The notes under the pieces were generated by a model. It ran no database searches. It was not told the DNA's origin and saw nothing but the letters and a program-made list of their open reading frames with translations. The translations under genes were made by a program, and so were the position numbers. A stretch of 64,000 nt of DNA. Origin: Siphonodentalium dalli (Eukaryota > Mollusca > Scaphopoda > Gadilida > Siphonodentaliidae). The stretch lies in NCBI GenBank assembly GCA_032622095.1, contig CP136068.1:47922443-47986442 (forward strand). Direction: 5' to 3'. Position 1 is the first letter of the stretch; the number at the start of each line of letters is the position of its first letter. Shown one piece after another: positions 60,501 through 64,000 of this stretch.

Positions 60501-63003
60501 GTATGTCTGTTGTTTGCCTGTGTTTTGTAGAATGTTTCCTCTAGCTTAGAAGGACAATATTGTACATTCCTTGAAGGTTGTTCGTTTGATACAATGCAAT
60601 TTCAAAGAGGGAAAATTGTGAAAACATTATTCAGCTTTCCACGAATCGGGCGTCTTATTCATTTGACACAAGGACCAACAGATGTATAAGATAATAAGTA
60701 CATGCTAATATTATATTGTCATATATTAGTTGATATTGTTTCTAAGTATATGAACATTGCTATGAAGTTACCGTCTGTAATTGCTATGATGACATCCATG
60801 TTTGTTGGCGCAAACTGGATGTAAGTTCCAAACTGCGAGAAACGGAAACCTGAACCTGTTTGCAGCAATTACTTTAACATAATCACCTGACATTTACGCT
60901 GGCCAAGTTCGATTTACCTTTCCTATGGCAAATAATTTAGATCACAACTGTGGTGACACTTGTCTTTATGGTGATGGGCGTGTGTCTACTTGCAAATTGT
61001 GTTATCCCTATACCCGATTGCTTAATTCACTCACTCGGTAGAACAATGCCAGCGCCACACTCTTCCTGTAAGCAGCGGAACCAGCTACTCTGCGTGTGTC
61101 TGGAACAATCTCTGTGTTCAATAAATCGAGTGCACCTGTCAGTGAGAATATATTCTGAGCACTAATGGATGTATTCGAACGCACCGTTTGTGTAATCGGT
61201 GGGTCAGTGTGACATATGTGTATCACGGTTCGAAAAAGTGCAAATGCACGTAGCGAACATTGAGAAATAAACTAAGACCAATATAATTTAAATACAAATC
61301 CTTTAGACAATTGTGTTTACCAACATCAAGTTTTGATTTTTCCATTTAATCATGCACCTGTCATTGACTGGTATGTTGTATCAACTCTATTTTGCTATTT
61401 ATAGTTTCTCAATCGATTTGAAGACATTAGATCAGCAAATAAGTTGACAACTATAACAACTGGGTTAGAGCTTGGTCCACGCATTCTTCTATACAGATGC
61501 GACAATAATCCCGTCATAATGACATGTAAAAGAAATTATGTGTAACAAGTGTCAGGGGTGGGGTATCAGTCATCCTTATGTAAACTGTTTGTTTAAATTG
61601 CTTACTACGCATATGTGTTGAGCAATTTACAGATATAATCGAGTACGTGCGTAACATTTTTACGGAACTGCACTAATATTTAGTCATTGTGAATTATTAA
61701 TAGCGTTATGTGATATGCTCCATTTCGTTGATATACTTCGCTCGTGTGATCTTGTATCAACATCTGGCACTGATACTGATTATGCAAGAATATAAAAACA
61801 AAATAAGCAAAAAAACTGAAGTGAGTCAACAAAAAAACAATAGCACTTGCCTTTCAATGTTCTTGGGTCGCCCAGGTTCTTTCCTACTAAGTAGGATTCT
61901 GTTTGCGTGGCATGCACCTGTGCAAACATAACTGTCATTCATTTGGTATATATACATGTATCTACTATATTCAAGAAACGAATGAAACGACACAAAGCGG
62001 TAATGCACAATTAACATATTTTGGAAATTAAAAGTTAAAGCAAGAAATGCCGACCAAAGAAAAATAAAATATCAAAGTAGCTAGTAGTAGATTGTGGTGA
62101 GAACGGTCGAAAGCAATTCATTTGGGGCAAATGCATCACAACTTATGGATAGCTGTTGGTGCTAAGACTGTTATATGTATTTCACTCGTTATTATCAAGG
62201 TTGTGTGATGTTTATCTGACAGAAAATAACAAGGGCATACAATACCGGGTCATTATCATCATATATGTGCAATTATCCAGACATTGTCCAAATGTGCATC
62301 GACATGTTCGGAAAATAATGCACCATGTACAGGCTCATCGCCATAAGTACTATCACGCGAGCGTTAATCCTTTCATAACTGGAGGTGAATATGTGCGAAA
62401 ACCCTCTTCCAATGGATTATCTTATTTATGCGAGCCGCTTTTTTATAATTGCTAAAGAATGCAAGAAAAAATGAAAAAGATGATAAAAAATTGTTACAGA
62501 ATGTACGAAATAAGATTAAAAATGATAAATATTTTAAAGAATGTAAGAAAAAATGATAAAACATGACAAAGAATGTAAGAACATTTTATTAAAAAATATA
62601 AAAATTGTTAAAGAATGTAAGAAAAAAATTATAAAATTGTTAAGAATATAAGAAAAAAGTGATACAAATTGTTATAGAAGGTAAGAAAAAATATATATAA
62701 AATGATAAAAATTGTTAAAGAATGTAAGAAAAATTTACTAAAAATGGCAAAAGTGGTTAGGCCAATGCATTCTCTTATATATGCGAGACGGCCAGCATAT
62801 ATCCCGTCATCAAAGGGTTAACGAAAGTATCTCATTGTTCTAAATAATTTCAACTTGATAGTCACAACGTTATTCTTAACTGTGTAACTCACCATTGAAG
62901 AATTCAGCCCGGCGTAAACTATTGCTGGCTTACTTTTGACTAAATAGTTAAGTGTGTCATCCAGCTGCATACTAATGCCACAGTTTACCCATCCGATTGC
63001 ATT
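24411..63003 (-). CDS. Aldehyde oxidase-like molybdo-flavoenzyme, 3' part of gene (24 exons, N-terminus outside window)
   Basis: Enzymes of this family oxidise aldehydes or N-heterocycles by hydroxylation at a molybdenum cofactor, usually as cytosolic homodimers. Twenty-four minus-strand exons were assembled by matching translated pieces to the family order and checking splice sites and phase; they sum to 2646 bases (881 residues and a TGA). Residues 1-150 are the C-terminal lobe of the FAD domain, about 147-288 the hammerhead domain, 289-881 the molybdopterin domain. Conserved motifs seen: GDQYHF (Gln307), [40 protein letters not shown] and VGEPPL with the catalytic Glu818. The family is usually about 1300 residues, so some 450 residues (two 2Fe-2S domains and most of the FAD domain) must be encoded above 64000. 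Ile368 and Leu444 stand where xanthine dehydrogenase has Glu802 and Arg880 (bovine numbering), which favours aldehyde oxidase. Splice joins are inferred from sequence only. Confidence 0.93.
24545..24643. repeat. Short tandem repeat, about 4 units of 25-28 bp
   Basis: Four units of CACCATATATTATACTAATT-like sequence lie in the intron between the last two exons. Confidence 0.75.
24886..24996 (-). CDS. Aldehyde oxidase-like gene, exon 23 (catalytic glutamate)
   Basis: Encodes [20 protein letters not shown] then [22 protein letters not shown] carries the catalytic Glu (Glu818 here, equivalent to Glu1261 of bovine xanthine oxidase). With canonical borders the codon joining exons 22 and 23 reads Thr where the family usually has Ala. 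Acceptor TTTCAG, donor GTAAGC. Phase 1 at both ends. Confidence 0.94.
25660..26030 (-). repeat. Two SINE-tail fragments, minus strand
   Basis: 25680-25820 and 25895-26030 carry the reverse complement of the body seen in the SINE copies at 48.5 and 49.2 kb (CACACAGAGGGTTA, GGAAAGCAACTGACAAACGT, GCCCAGATACATGAATATGG). Heads with A and B boxes were not found, so these are truncated copies. Confidence 0.55.
26625..26721 (-). CDS. Aldehyde oxidase-like gene, exon 22
   Basis: Encodes [20 protein letters not shown] then [12 protein letters not shown], matching TYKxPxxxDIPxxFxVxLLxxxPNxxGVxSSK. Acceptor is a T-run with TTCAG, donor GTGAGA. Phase 0 in, phase 1 out. Confidence 0.94.
26935..27220. mobile_element. 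MITE-like element with about 37-bp inverted ends
   Basis: The left end ACGTGATGTCG...CGGGGTCGAGATCTGGCCGA reappears in reverse complement at the right end (about 27183-27220) with a few-base difference. About 286 bp, no coding potential, in the intron between exons 21 and 22. Confidence 0.65.
27221..29391. other. Intron sequence, no recognised feature
   Basis: AT-rich part of the 5.2-kb intron between exons 21 and 22. A G-run occurs near 29115. Nothing coding or structured was recognised. Confidence 0.4.
29396..30489. mobile_element. Non-autonomous DNA element flanked by TTAA (piggyBac-like target)
   Basis: TTAA at 29392-29395 is followed by CTCGTTTGGGAC, and at the other end GTCCTAAACGAG is followed by TTAA at 30490-30493: 12-bp inverted ends (one mismatch) inside a duplicated TTAA. 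Inside are two diverged copies of a roughly 394-bp unit (29460 and 29854 onward, both with GGGTCAGACCATTTGC and GGGTAGATACCACCAAATTG). No transposase frame. TTAA targets are typical of the piggyBac superfamily; the link to it is inference from the target site only. Confidence 0.65.
30411..30477. repeat. Two copies of a perfect 24-bp palindrome
   Basis: GGGAAACGGATA followed by its exact reverse complement occupies 30411-30434 and again 30454-30477, 43 bp apart. It lies just inside the right end of the TTAA-flanked element and may be part of its subterminal structure. Confidence 0.85.
30494..31953. other. Intron sequence, no recognised feature
   Basis: Remainder of the intron between exons 21 and 22. 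Short open frames (for example around 31142-31756) have no family resemblance and no splice context; they are treated as chance. Confidence 0.4.
31954..32083 (-). CDS. Aldehyde oxidase-like gene, exon 21
   Basis: Encodes [20 protein letters not shown] then [11 protein letters not shown] and TNRTW, matching the invariant NPAIDIGQxEGAFxQGxG motif. Acceptor TTCCAG, donor GTAAGC. Phase 2 in, phase 0 out. Confidence 0.96.
32296..32545. repeat. Degenerate tandem repeat of about 70 bp, 3-4 units
   Basis: The phrases ATTCAATTGAAGAGTAAATTGA and CTAGTATTAAATCGAAT, in pieces and with changes, recur about every 65-75 bp. It lies in the intron between exons 20 and 21. Confidence 0.6.
32708..32839 (-). 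CDS. Aldehyde oxidase-like gene, exon 20
   Basis: Encodes [20 protein letters not shown] then [20 protein letters not shown] and CGK, matching YxxYGxAxxEVEIDxLTGDHxxLRTDIxxDxG. Acceptor CTGTAG, donor GTAAGG. Phase 2 at both ends. Confidence 0.95.
32990..33465. mobile_element. TTAA-type MITE remnant(s) with CCCTTTCAGTGC ends
   Basis: CCCTTTCAGTGC at 32995-33006 is mirrored by GCACTGAAAGAGTTAA ending 33271 and by GGCACTGAAAGGGTTAA ending 33465. The three ends suggest nested or adjacent related elements with TTAA at their borders. The part 33346-33414 is a separate palindrome. Confidence 0.45.
33346..33414. repeat. Palindrome with 26-bp perfect arms
   Basis: GCCAATGCATTCTCTTATAT plus six more bases at 33346-33371 is exactly reversed at 33389-33414. 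The same arm sequence occurs at 62761-62786 in another intron of the gene. Confidence 0.85.
33653..33815 (+). repeat. Dispersed repeat fragment, paired with 50275-50400
   Basis: Contains TTAACAATGCGCGAAATAAG and CCGTATATGGGACTTTTCAA; the reverse complement of 50275-50400 has the same order of phrases (GCGCGAAAAAAGTTCATATT, then CTATACGGGACTATTTCAAT). Both lie in introns of the same gene. Family unknown. Confidence 0.5.
34023..34153 (-). CDS. Aldehyde oxidase-like gene, exon 19
   Basis: Encodes [20 protein letters not shown], then [20 protein letters not shown] and ARY; matches the family helix with AxxxLxxRLxPxK and WxxLxxxAYxxxxxLSA. Acceptor TTTCCAG, donor GTATGC. Phase 0 in, phase 2 out. 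Confidence 0.92.
34926..35054 (-). CDS. Aldehyde oxidase-like gene, exon 18
   Basis: Encodes [20 protein letters not shown] then [20 protein letters not shown] and CCD, matching VxQVAxxxLxIxxxxVxVxxTxTxxxPN...TxxSxxSE. Acceptor GGCCGCAG, donor GTAAGT. Phase 0 at both ends. Its acceptor sits about 60 bases from the end of the 39-bp satellite. Confidence 0.94.
36740..38735. repeat. Higher-order tandem duplication in the satellite, 975-bp period
   Basis: The variant pattern of monomers from about 36740 to 37760 recurs from about 37715 to 38735, shifted by 975 bp (25 monomers). The shared block includes distinctive variants such as ATGATATC and the TAGAGCTG unit. The copies look identical over most of their length, pointing to a recent tandem duplication. 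Confidence 0.85.
39329..42621. repeat. Higher-order duplication in the satellite, 1950-bp shift
   Basis: About 1.34 kb at 39329-40671 recurs at 41279-42621, a shift of 1950 bp (50 monomers, twice 975). The two blocks share rare variants including CTGCTTTATCAATAATACG and are separated by about 0.6 kb of other monomers. Confidence 0.85.
40857..43343. repeat. Higher-order duplication in the satellite, 2106-bp shift
   Basis: Monomer variants at about 40857-41237 recur at about 42963-43343, shifted by 2106 bp (54 monomers), with the pair of TAGAGCTG units in the same places. It overlaps the 1950-bp duplication, so at least two separate rearrangements shaped this part. Confidence 0.7.
44812..45375. 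other. Intron sequence between the satellite and an inverted-repeat element
   Basis: AT-rich sequence within intron 17-18 of the aldehyde oxidase-like gene. No coding, RNA or repeat feature was recognised. Confidence 0.4.
45376..46883. mobile_element. Non-coding element with perfect 32-bp inverted ends
   Basis: The left end (45376-45407, starting CCTTGGAACAAACGTCGCAC) is repeated exactly in reverse complement at 46852-46883. Copies of the same end motif also form internal palindromes (45381-45452; 45543-45710; 46795-46880), so the arms fold on themselves. The core at 45790-46380 belongs to another dispersed family also seen at 21.2 kb. No transposase frame is present. It looks like a composite foldback-type DNA element in the same intron as the satellite. 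Confidence 0.75.
45790..46380 (+). repeat. Dispersed repeat with GTTGGAAATTTTCCAACC motif, copy at 45.8 kb
   Basis: Shares with 21240-22280 the phrases ATGGTCATCAGTTGGAAATT, TTGGAAAGCTT and a C-run followed by CCAACCGAGACCCTATAGCC. The core motif is itself a small palindrome. No coding potential seen. Confidence 0.7.
46884..48188. other. Intron sequence with an ATTG microsatellite
   Basis: Rest of intron 17-18 upstream of the satellite. A short (ATTG)n run lies at about 47491-47514. Nothing else was recognised. Confidence 0.45.
48189..48350 (-). CDS. Aldehyde oxidase-like gene, exon 17 (molybdenum cofactor motif)
   Basis: Encodes [20 protein letters not shown] and onward to [20 protein letters not shown], the strongly conserved NRWKKRGxxxxPxKFG and HGGxExGQGxxTK motifs; the GQG loop contacts the pterin cofactor. 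Acceptor TTCCAG, donor GTATGT. Phase 0 at both ends. The following intron holds the large satellite. Confidence 0.96.
48451..48702 (-). mobile_element. tRNA-derived SINE copy, minus strand
   Basis: Read on the minus strand it starts GGGCCCAGGTGGTCCAGTCG (A-box-like) and has GGTTCGAACC (B-box-like, 48611-48620) about 70 bases later, then a body containing GTGTATCTGGGCAAGTTTG and CTGTGTGGTC. The order of A box, B box and body fits a tRNA-headed SINE. It overlaps the intron just upstream of exon 17. Confidence 0.65.
48834..49340 (+). mobile_element. tRNA-derived SINE copy, plus strand, split by an insertion
   Basis: Head CAGGTGGGCCAGTCGGTAGA at 48838-48857 and B box GGTTCGAACC at 49118-49127 match the copy at 48451-48702, as does the body (GTGTATCTGGGCAAGTTTGA, CTCTGTGTGGTCTG). 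The two halves of the tRNA-like head are separated by about 210 inserted bases. The copy runs in the opposite direction to its neighbour. Confidence 0.65.
48861..49070 (-). mobile_element. Short insertion inside the SINE, perhaps a 5'-truncated LINE tail
   Basis: Starts at the SINE sequence GTGCA with GGATAGGATAGGATAATTTTAT; on the minus strand this reads AAAATTATCCTATCCTATCC, like the short tandem tails of jockey/CR1/L2-type LINEs. The right border carries GTGCATGCA, so the target duplication is short and not exact. Assignment to a LINE is inference. Confidence 0.4.
50275..50400 (-). repeat. Dispersed repeat fragment, inverted copy of 33653-33815
   Basis: Reverse-complement match in order and phrasing to 33653-33815, diverged by small substitutions and gaps. 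No coding potential. Confidence 0.5.
50454..50570 (-). CDS. Aldehyde oxidase-like gene, exon 16 (GC donor)
   Basis: Encodes [20 protein letters not shown] then [19 protein letters not shown], the weakly conserved helix before the KKRG motif. The exon ends CAG followed by GCAAGT, a GC donor; joining there gives [12 protein letters not shown] in frame. Acceptor TTCCAG. Phase 0 at both ends. It was missed by simple open-frame inspection. Confidence 0.86.
52170..52279 (-). CDS. Aldehyde oxidase-like gene, exon 15
   Basis: Encodes [20 protein letters not shown] then [16 protein letters not shown], which joins the exon 14 end to give CRAPGSTSG. Matches the family helix IExxMExxAxxLxxDPxxxRxxNLY. 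Acceptor TTACAG, donor GTAGGC. Phase 1 in, phase 0 out. Confidence 0.94.
52761..52841 (-). CDS. Aldehyde oxidase-like gene, exon 14
   Basis: Encodes [20 protein letters not shown] then TACRAP. This is the KTNxPSNTAxRxPG motif near the molybdenum pocket, in the insect aldehyde oxidase form (CRAPG rather than FRGFG). Acceptor CACCAG, donor GTACGT. Phase 1 at both ends. Confidence 0.93.
54049..54163 (-). CDS. Aldehyde oxidase-like gene, exon 13
   Basis: Encodes [20 protein letters not shown] and then [18 protein letters not shown], matching VGFxxxGxxxALxxxxxxNxG. At the place of the substrate-binding Arg880 of xanthine dehydrogenase there is Leu444. Acceptor TTTCAG, donor GTGAGT. Phase 0 in, phase 1 out. 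Confidence 0.93.
54818..55205 (+). repeat. Dispersed repeat, copy 2 (about 390 bp)
   Basis: Direct-orientation relative of 835-1230, inserted in the intron between exons 12 and 13 of the aldehyde oxidase-like gene. Estimated by eye at roughly 75-85% matching. Confidence 0.75.
55334..55412 (-). CDS. Aldehyde oxidase-like gene, exon 12
   Basis: Encodes [20 protein letters not shown] then YKADYQ, matching RPVRxxLDRxxDMxxxGxRHPxxxxYK of the family. Acceptor TTTACAG, donor GTACAC. Phase 2 in, phase 0 out. Confidence 0.92.
55747..55851 (-). CDS. Aldehyde oxidase-like gene, exon 11 (GGAYG motif)
   Basis: Encodes [20 protein letters not shown] and onward to ALASYVMK. This is the substrate-pocket motif GGGFGGKE of xanthine dehydrogenase; the Glu is replaced by Ile (Ile368), as hydrophobic residues replace it in aldehyde oxidases. 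Acceptor TTTTCAG, donor GTGTGA. Phase 2 at both ends. Confidence 0.95.
56225..56334 (-). CDS. Aldehyde oxidase-like gene, exon 10
   Basis: Encodes [20 protein letters not shown] and onward to [11 protein letters not shown], matching the family stretch that ends STQ...xQxxVAxxLGIxxN. Acceptor GGTAG, donor GTGAGT. Phase 0 in, phase 2 out. Confidence 0.92.
57074..57153 (-). CDS. Aldehyde oxidase-like gene, exon 9 (start of molybdopterin domain)
   Basis: Encodes [20 protein letters not shown] then FTMETQ. The [11 protein letters not shown] motif matches GGQEHFYLET, which supplies the Gln that binds the molybdenum centre (Gln307 of the window product). Acceptor TTTTAG, donor GTATAT. Phase 1 in, phase 0 out. 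Confidence 0.92.
57540..57689 (-). CDS. Aldehyde oxidase-like gene, exon 8
   Basis: Encodes [20 protein letters not shown] followed by [20 protein letters not shown], the end of the hammerhead domain (AxxAAxxVxVxYxxxxPxxTIxxAI). Acceptor TTCCAG, donor GTAAAA. Phase 1 at both ends. Confidence 0.93.
58426..58483 (-). CDS. Aldehyde oxidase-like gene, exon 7 (58 bases)
   Basis: A short exon encoding [19 protein letters not shown], the family motif VLxxxKVxYxGQPVGVIVA. Acceptor TTTTCAG, donor GTGAAT. Phase 0 in, phase 1 out. Too short to appear as a long open frame; found by motif. Confidence 0.93.
59304..59399 (-). CDS. Aldehyde oxidase-like gene, exon 6
   Basis: Encodes [21 protein letters not shown] and ends with GEPEE; this is the PGVVxFxxAxDIPGxN motif of the hammerhead domain. 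Acceptor TGCAG, donor GTGAGA. Phase 0 at both ends. Confidence 0.94.
59863..59985 (-). CDS. Aldehyde oxidase-like gene, exon 5 (hammerhead domain start)
   Basis: Encodes [20 protein letters not shown] and onward to MDASQAL, matching the QASGEAxYxDDI motif that opens the a/b hammerhead domain. Acceptor TTTCAG, donor GTAATC. Phase 0 at both ends. Confidence 0.94.
60299..60457 (-). CDS. Aldehyde oxidase-like gene, exon 4 (linker to hammerhead domain)
   Basis: Encodes 53 residues starting [18 protein letters not shown] and including [11 protein letters not shown] and [10 protein letters not shown], the linker with the RPxSSGxQxYD and P-I-P-K motifs of the family. Acceptor TTCCAG, donor GTCTGT (weak but with the right frame). 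Phase 0 at both ends. Confidence 0.92.
61035..61135 (-). CDS. Aldehyde oxidase-like gene, exon 3
   Basis: Encodes [12 protein letters not shown] through [14 protein letters not shown], the family segment with the YRxxLAxALFYK motif at the end of the FAD-domain lobe. Acceptor TGACAG, donor GTGAGT. Phase 1 in, phase 0 out. Confidence 0.9.
61851..61917 (-). CDS. Aldehyde oxidase-like gene, exon 2 (GC donor)
   Basis: Encodes [22 protein letters not shown], matching the HATxTE motif of the family just after the GG/AGxN motif of exon 1. The acceptor is GCACAG. The exon must end at AAAG followed by GCAAGT, a GC donor, to join in frame to GALDLL of exon 3. Phase 0 in, phase 1 out. Confidence 0.87.
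62450..62826. repeat. A-rich minisatellite ending in an element border
   Basis: About nine loose units of AAAGAATGTAAGAAAAAATG with ATAAAAATTGTT, 30-36 bp each, at 62450-62755, then GTTAGGCCAATGCATTCTCT (62756 onward) shared with 33341, and an end reading CAAAGGGTTAAC. The same order (A-rich tract, shared arm, GGGTTAA) is seen at 33240-33465, so both are probably copies of one element. Confidence 0.6.
62893..63003 (-). CDS. Aldehyde oxidase-like gene, exon 1 of those in window
   Basis: This exon encodes 37 residues of the FAD-domain C-terminal lobe, starting NAIGWVNCG and ending [13 protein letters not shown], which corresponds to the NAHAYVNAGF and IVYGGI motifs of the family. It is bordered by TTTAG and GTGAGT and both borders are phase 0. 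No earlier exon was recognised between 63004 and 64000, so the preceding intron runs off the window. Confidence 0.88.
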
Positions 63004-64000
63004 CTAAATAAAAGACGACCGAAGATATTATGATAGCTTGAACTGCAATATACATGAATGTAATCCACAAGTTATCAACCTAGATAATTTCATTATACAC
63101 GTATGTGTGTAAACGATTATAGTTATCTGTGCTGCTGGTTTTAGTATCTAAATGCTTGAACAACAAGAATATAATCTTTTATCTTACAATATAGCTATAT
63201 TTCATCAAATACACACGAAAACGCCTAGGCGGTTTCCGATCTTGTATCCTGGATGGCAACAAGGATATCTTCGATGGCAACAGCTGGTGCACGTGCGTTT
63301 CGACAACTGGCTTGTTTTCAAAACAAAACGTCTAAATAACCAACTAAAAGTCGTAAAATAATATACTCGTGTGCTACGAATGTAAAATAATCAATAATTA
63401 GTTCAATAAAGTTGACAAAATGTGGAGACAGGGCCCAAAAAGCTCAAAATAACCACCCAAATATGTTTGGAAATCGAAAAAGTAACGAAGTTTACACATT
63501 GTTAACAGCGCGCACGAATACGGACTATTTTGACAATTTCTATTTTAGCGAAGTAGGGAATTCCCCGTAATTCAGTACGGTCTTGATCAAAAGCTACTGA
63601 ACGCATTTTTTATTCGATAAAATATAGAACGGAAAATCAAATTAATTTTATCTTATGTTAAGGATATAAAACACAATACTTACGAAAAGTCCGTGATTTA
63701 GTGCATTTCCTCTAAATGAAGTTTAATGGGTTATTTTAGTGCGAGTCAGAACTCGATTGTCGAAGTGTCGGAAAGTTCAAAATTCACCAAAACCTGAATG
63801 GACAGTCATCTACGGCAATGACTCTCGCCAACACTATCACTATCCAAGGAGATTGCACCATAAAATAATACAATTATCCTGTTAAAAGTGACAATTATGT
63901 CGAACATATGAAACGAAAATATCGTCGCCTCTTCATTGAATCGGATTCCAGCCAAAGTGAATTTGAATAGTGACGTGAATTTCTCAGAATTTGACTTATC
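63004..64000. other. Intron sequence at the window edge
   Basis: Part of the intron before the first visible exon of the aldehyde oxidase-like gene. Translation of the minus strand showed no piece of the FAD domain. Nothing else was recognised. Confidence 0.4.

Noticed and set aside
61826-62017. 63-residue minus-strand frame over exon 2 (with [14 protein letters not shown])
   Set aside because: It is the wrong frame; the frame giving [13 protein letters not shown] joins correctly to exons 1 and 3.
24411-63003. Xanthine dehydrogenase as the name of the gene
   Set aside because: Glu802 and Arg880 equivalents are Ile and Leu and other motifs follow aldehyde oxidases; the name is kept at aldehyde oxidase-like since the N-terminus is not visible.

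Overview
The window looks like nuclear DNA of an invertebrate animal, most likely a mollusc or another lophotrochozoan. It is AT-rich, carries many copies of the ACATGTA-type motif common in mollusc genomes, has a split gene with introns of a few hundred bases to 13 kb, and is crowded with LINE, SINE, hAT-like, TTAA-type and foldback elements. The organism call is an inference from style; no species can be named.

The one gene that can be built with confidence is on the minus strand, from 63003 down to 24411. Twenty-four exons join in one frame (2646 bases, 881 residues plus stop) and encode the C-terminal two thirds of a molybdo-flavoenzyme of the xanthine dehydrogenase / aldehyde oxidase family: the end of the FAD domain, the hammerhead domain and the whole molybdopterin domain. 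The 2Fe-2S and FAD-binding N-terminus must lie beyond 64000. Two residues that define xanthine dehydrogenase are replaced by Ile and Leu, so the product is better called aldehyde oxidase-like. Two of the 23 introns use GC-AG borders.

The largest intron (35055-48188) holds the most striking object: about 9.7 kb of a 39-bp satellite (35113-44811, roughly 248 monomers) that ends only about 60 bases from the downstream splice acceptor. Its monomer is exactly 13 codons long, so long open frames appear on both strands; these are not genes. The array has higher-order blocks repeating at 975, 1950 and 2106 bp, all multiples of 39. Next to it in the same intron sits a 1.5-kb element with perfect 32-bp inverted ends.

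The left third (1-24 kb) lies downstream of the gene's 3' end. It holds a composite inverted-repeat element with an internal 141-bp GC-rich minisatellite, itself split by a hAT-like element with an exact 8-bp target duplication (4830-7787); a nearly complete LINE with endonuclease and reverse transcriptase broken by one frameshift (11054-14826); an element whose arms are built of short GGTGCCGAAACGT repeats; a dispersed repeat family seen at 17.3, 21.2 and 45.8 kb; and several small foldback elements. No confident host gene was found there. A possible small first exon near 2.1-2.5 kb is noted with low confidence.
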